From: an uncultured Acidimicrobiales bacterium
Lineage (GTDB): Bacteria; Actinomycetota; Acidimicrobiia; Acidimicrobiales; Bin134
Reading direction: 5' to 3'
Length of the DNA stretch: 64,000 nucleotides
Assembly (NCBI GenBank): GCA_951813325.1
Contig: OX638350.1
Span: 2,399,954 to 2,463,953 of the forward strand
In this document: one piece after another, positions 63,410 through 64,000 of the stretch
Position numbering within the stretch: the stretch's first letter is position 1
How the letters are laid out: each line of letters opens with the position of its first letter
Position numbers and translations under genes: made by a program
The notes under the pieces: generated by a model
Databases searched by the model: none
Seen by the model: only the letters and a program-made list of their open reading frames with translations
Told to the model about the DNA's origin: nothing

Positions 63410-64000
63410 ATGAAGATAGTCACCGCATTGCTCATTGCGGCCCTCCTCGTCCTCCCAGGAGCCGCGGTCGCCAACGATGGCAAGGACGAGTTGATCGCAG
63501 CCCAGGAGAACCTACTCGACGCGTACCGATGCCTGATCAGCATCGATCTCGAACTCGTCGAACAGGGATGCCCTGGCAAGTTCCAACCACCCATATTCCT
63601 CCCGACCGCCTGGACCTTCTACGGACTCGATGACATCCGACAGAGCAACTTTGGCCTTGCGAATCACGGCGGCTACATACCTGCCATCAGAAACGGCTCG
63701 TCGCTGTCGTTGGACTGCCAACAGGGGGTCATAGTCCCCCGAATCCGATTCAGCGGCCAGAAGCTGACAACAAGGAAGATCCAATTCGAAGAACAGGGAC
63801 TGACAATCGAGAGGTCCGTGATCCACATCTCCTACACTGCGGGCAACATCACGACATCTGACCTCTGGTTTGCCGACGACAATGGCAGTACCGTCACAGC
63901 TGTTCACCCTGACCCGCACCGGGGCGAATTCCTTGACCACCTGATCGCTGCCGACGGCGGCAATCTAAGGGTCATCGCTACCGACGCAGACGGAAAGAGT
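63410..64000 (+). CDS. secreted protein, unknown, cut by the window edge
   Basis: The frame is open from the ATG at 63410 to the end (197 codons). It begins with a signal peptide (MKIVTALLIAALLVLPGAAV, cleavage after AxA near residue 21), followed by NDGKDELIAAQENLLDAYRC. Cys residues are few (CLIS, GCPGKF, LDCQQG). The remainder is beta-rich with no recognised domain. It stands 52 nt after rtcB. There is no ribosome site that stands out. Confidence 0.7.
   Translation, partial: MKIVTALLIAALLVLPGAAVANDGKDELIAAQENLLDAYRCLISIDLELVEQGCPGKFQPPIFLPTAWTFYGLDDIRQSNFGLANHGGYIPAIRNGSSLSLDCQQGVIVPRIRFSGQKLTTRKIQFEEQGLTIERSVIHISYTAGNITTSDLWFADDNGSTVTAVHPDPHRGEFLDHLIAADGGNLRVIATDADGKS

Overview
The window is a 64 kb piece of a high-GC bacterial chromosome, most likely an actinobacterium of the Acidimicrobiia type. 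This is inferred from gene order (proA / murJ / proB-obg-rpmA-rplU-RNase E/G-radical SAM pair-rodA-mrdA-mreDCB-ndk-folC-clpX-clpP-tig), from frequent GTG/TTG starts and 4-nt gene overlaps, and from the mix of cell-wall and marine-type catabolic genes. No rRNA, CRISPR array or replication origin was seen.

Layout. (1) 1-2.7 kb: tail of an acyl-CoA synthetase, a sulfotransferase, two VOC proteins (the second an ArsI-type C-As lyase) and a decayed Nudix fragment. (2) 2.76-12.55 kb: one giant minus-strand surface protein gene. It holds four FG-GAP propellers, each lying inside an FN3 domain, a Thr-Pro stalk coded by an 18-bp minisatellite, and a C-terminal membrane anchor. Its signal peptide is separated from the main frame by a one-base shift at a 7-C tract. 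(3) 12.7-36.7 kb: conserved housekeeping block for proline synthesis, ribosome assembly, RNA processing, rod-shape cell wall synthesis, folate, and protein folding and proteolysis. Two short tandem duplications sit exactly at the folC/ndk and tig/clpP junctions. (4) 36.8-42.4 kb: tRNA genes and accessory DNA. Two tandem IS481-type elements lie beside tRNA-Arg, each bordered by an 11-bp copy of the tRNA 3' end. They are followed by a lipoprotein, a haloalkane dehalogenase, tRNA-His and tRNA-Lys, and a toxin-antitoxin remnant with a stop codon inside the toxin.

(5) 42.5-48.8 kb: a tight six-gene operon for corrinoid-dependent methyl transfer: corrinoid protein, DUF1638 protein, small virulence-factor-family protein, methyl-tetrahydrofolate methyltransferase, reductive activase and a non-pyrrolysine MttB-family methyltransferase. 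It should demethylate a methylated amine or quaternary amine into the folate pool. Its upstream palindrome is almost identical to the one in front of an IclR-family gene 18 kb away (60.6 kb), which links the two. (6) 48.8-60.0 kb: a defence-like island with small mobile-type genes, an XRE regulator plus ImmA-type protease, a large adenine-type methyltransferase followed by a PLD-nuclease/SNF2-helicase fusion, and convergently a ThsB-like TIR protein paired with a three-helix membrane protein. AT-richer patches suggest transfer. (7) 60.1-64 kb: GFA protein, the IclR regulator, a Phd/VapC toxin-antitoxin pair with a well-formed promoter and operators, an RtcB RNA ligase and the start of a secreted protein that runs off the right edge.

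The strongest candidates for something undescribed are the two-gene methyltransferase/PLD-helicase locus, the TIR/membrane-protein pair, the IclR link to the corrinoid operon, and the propeller-in-FN3 surface protein with its switch-like C tract. All functional statements rest on reading motifs by eye. No database search was run.
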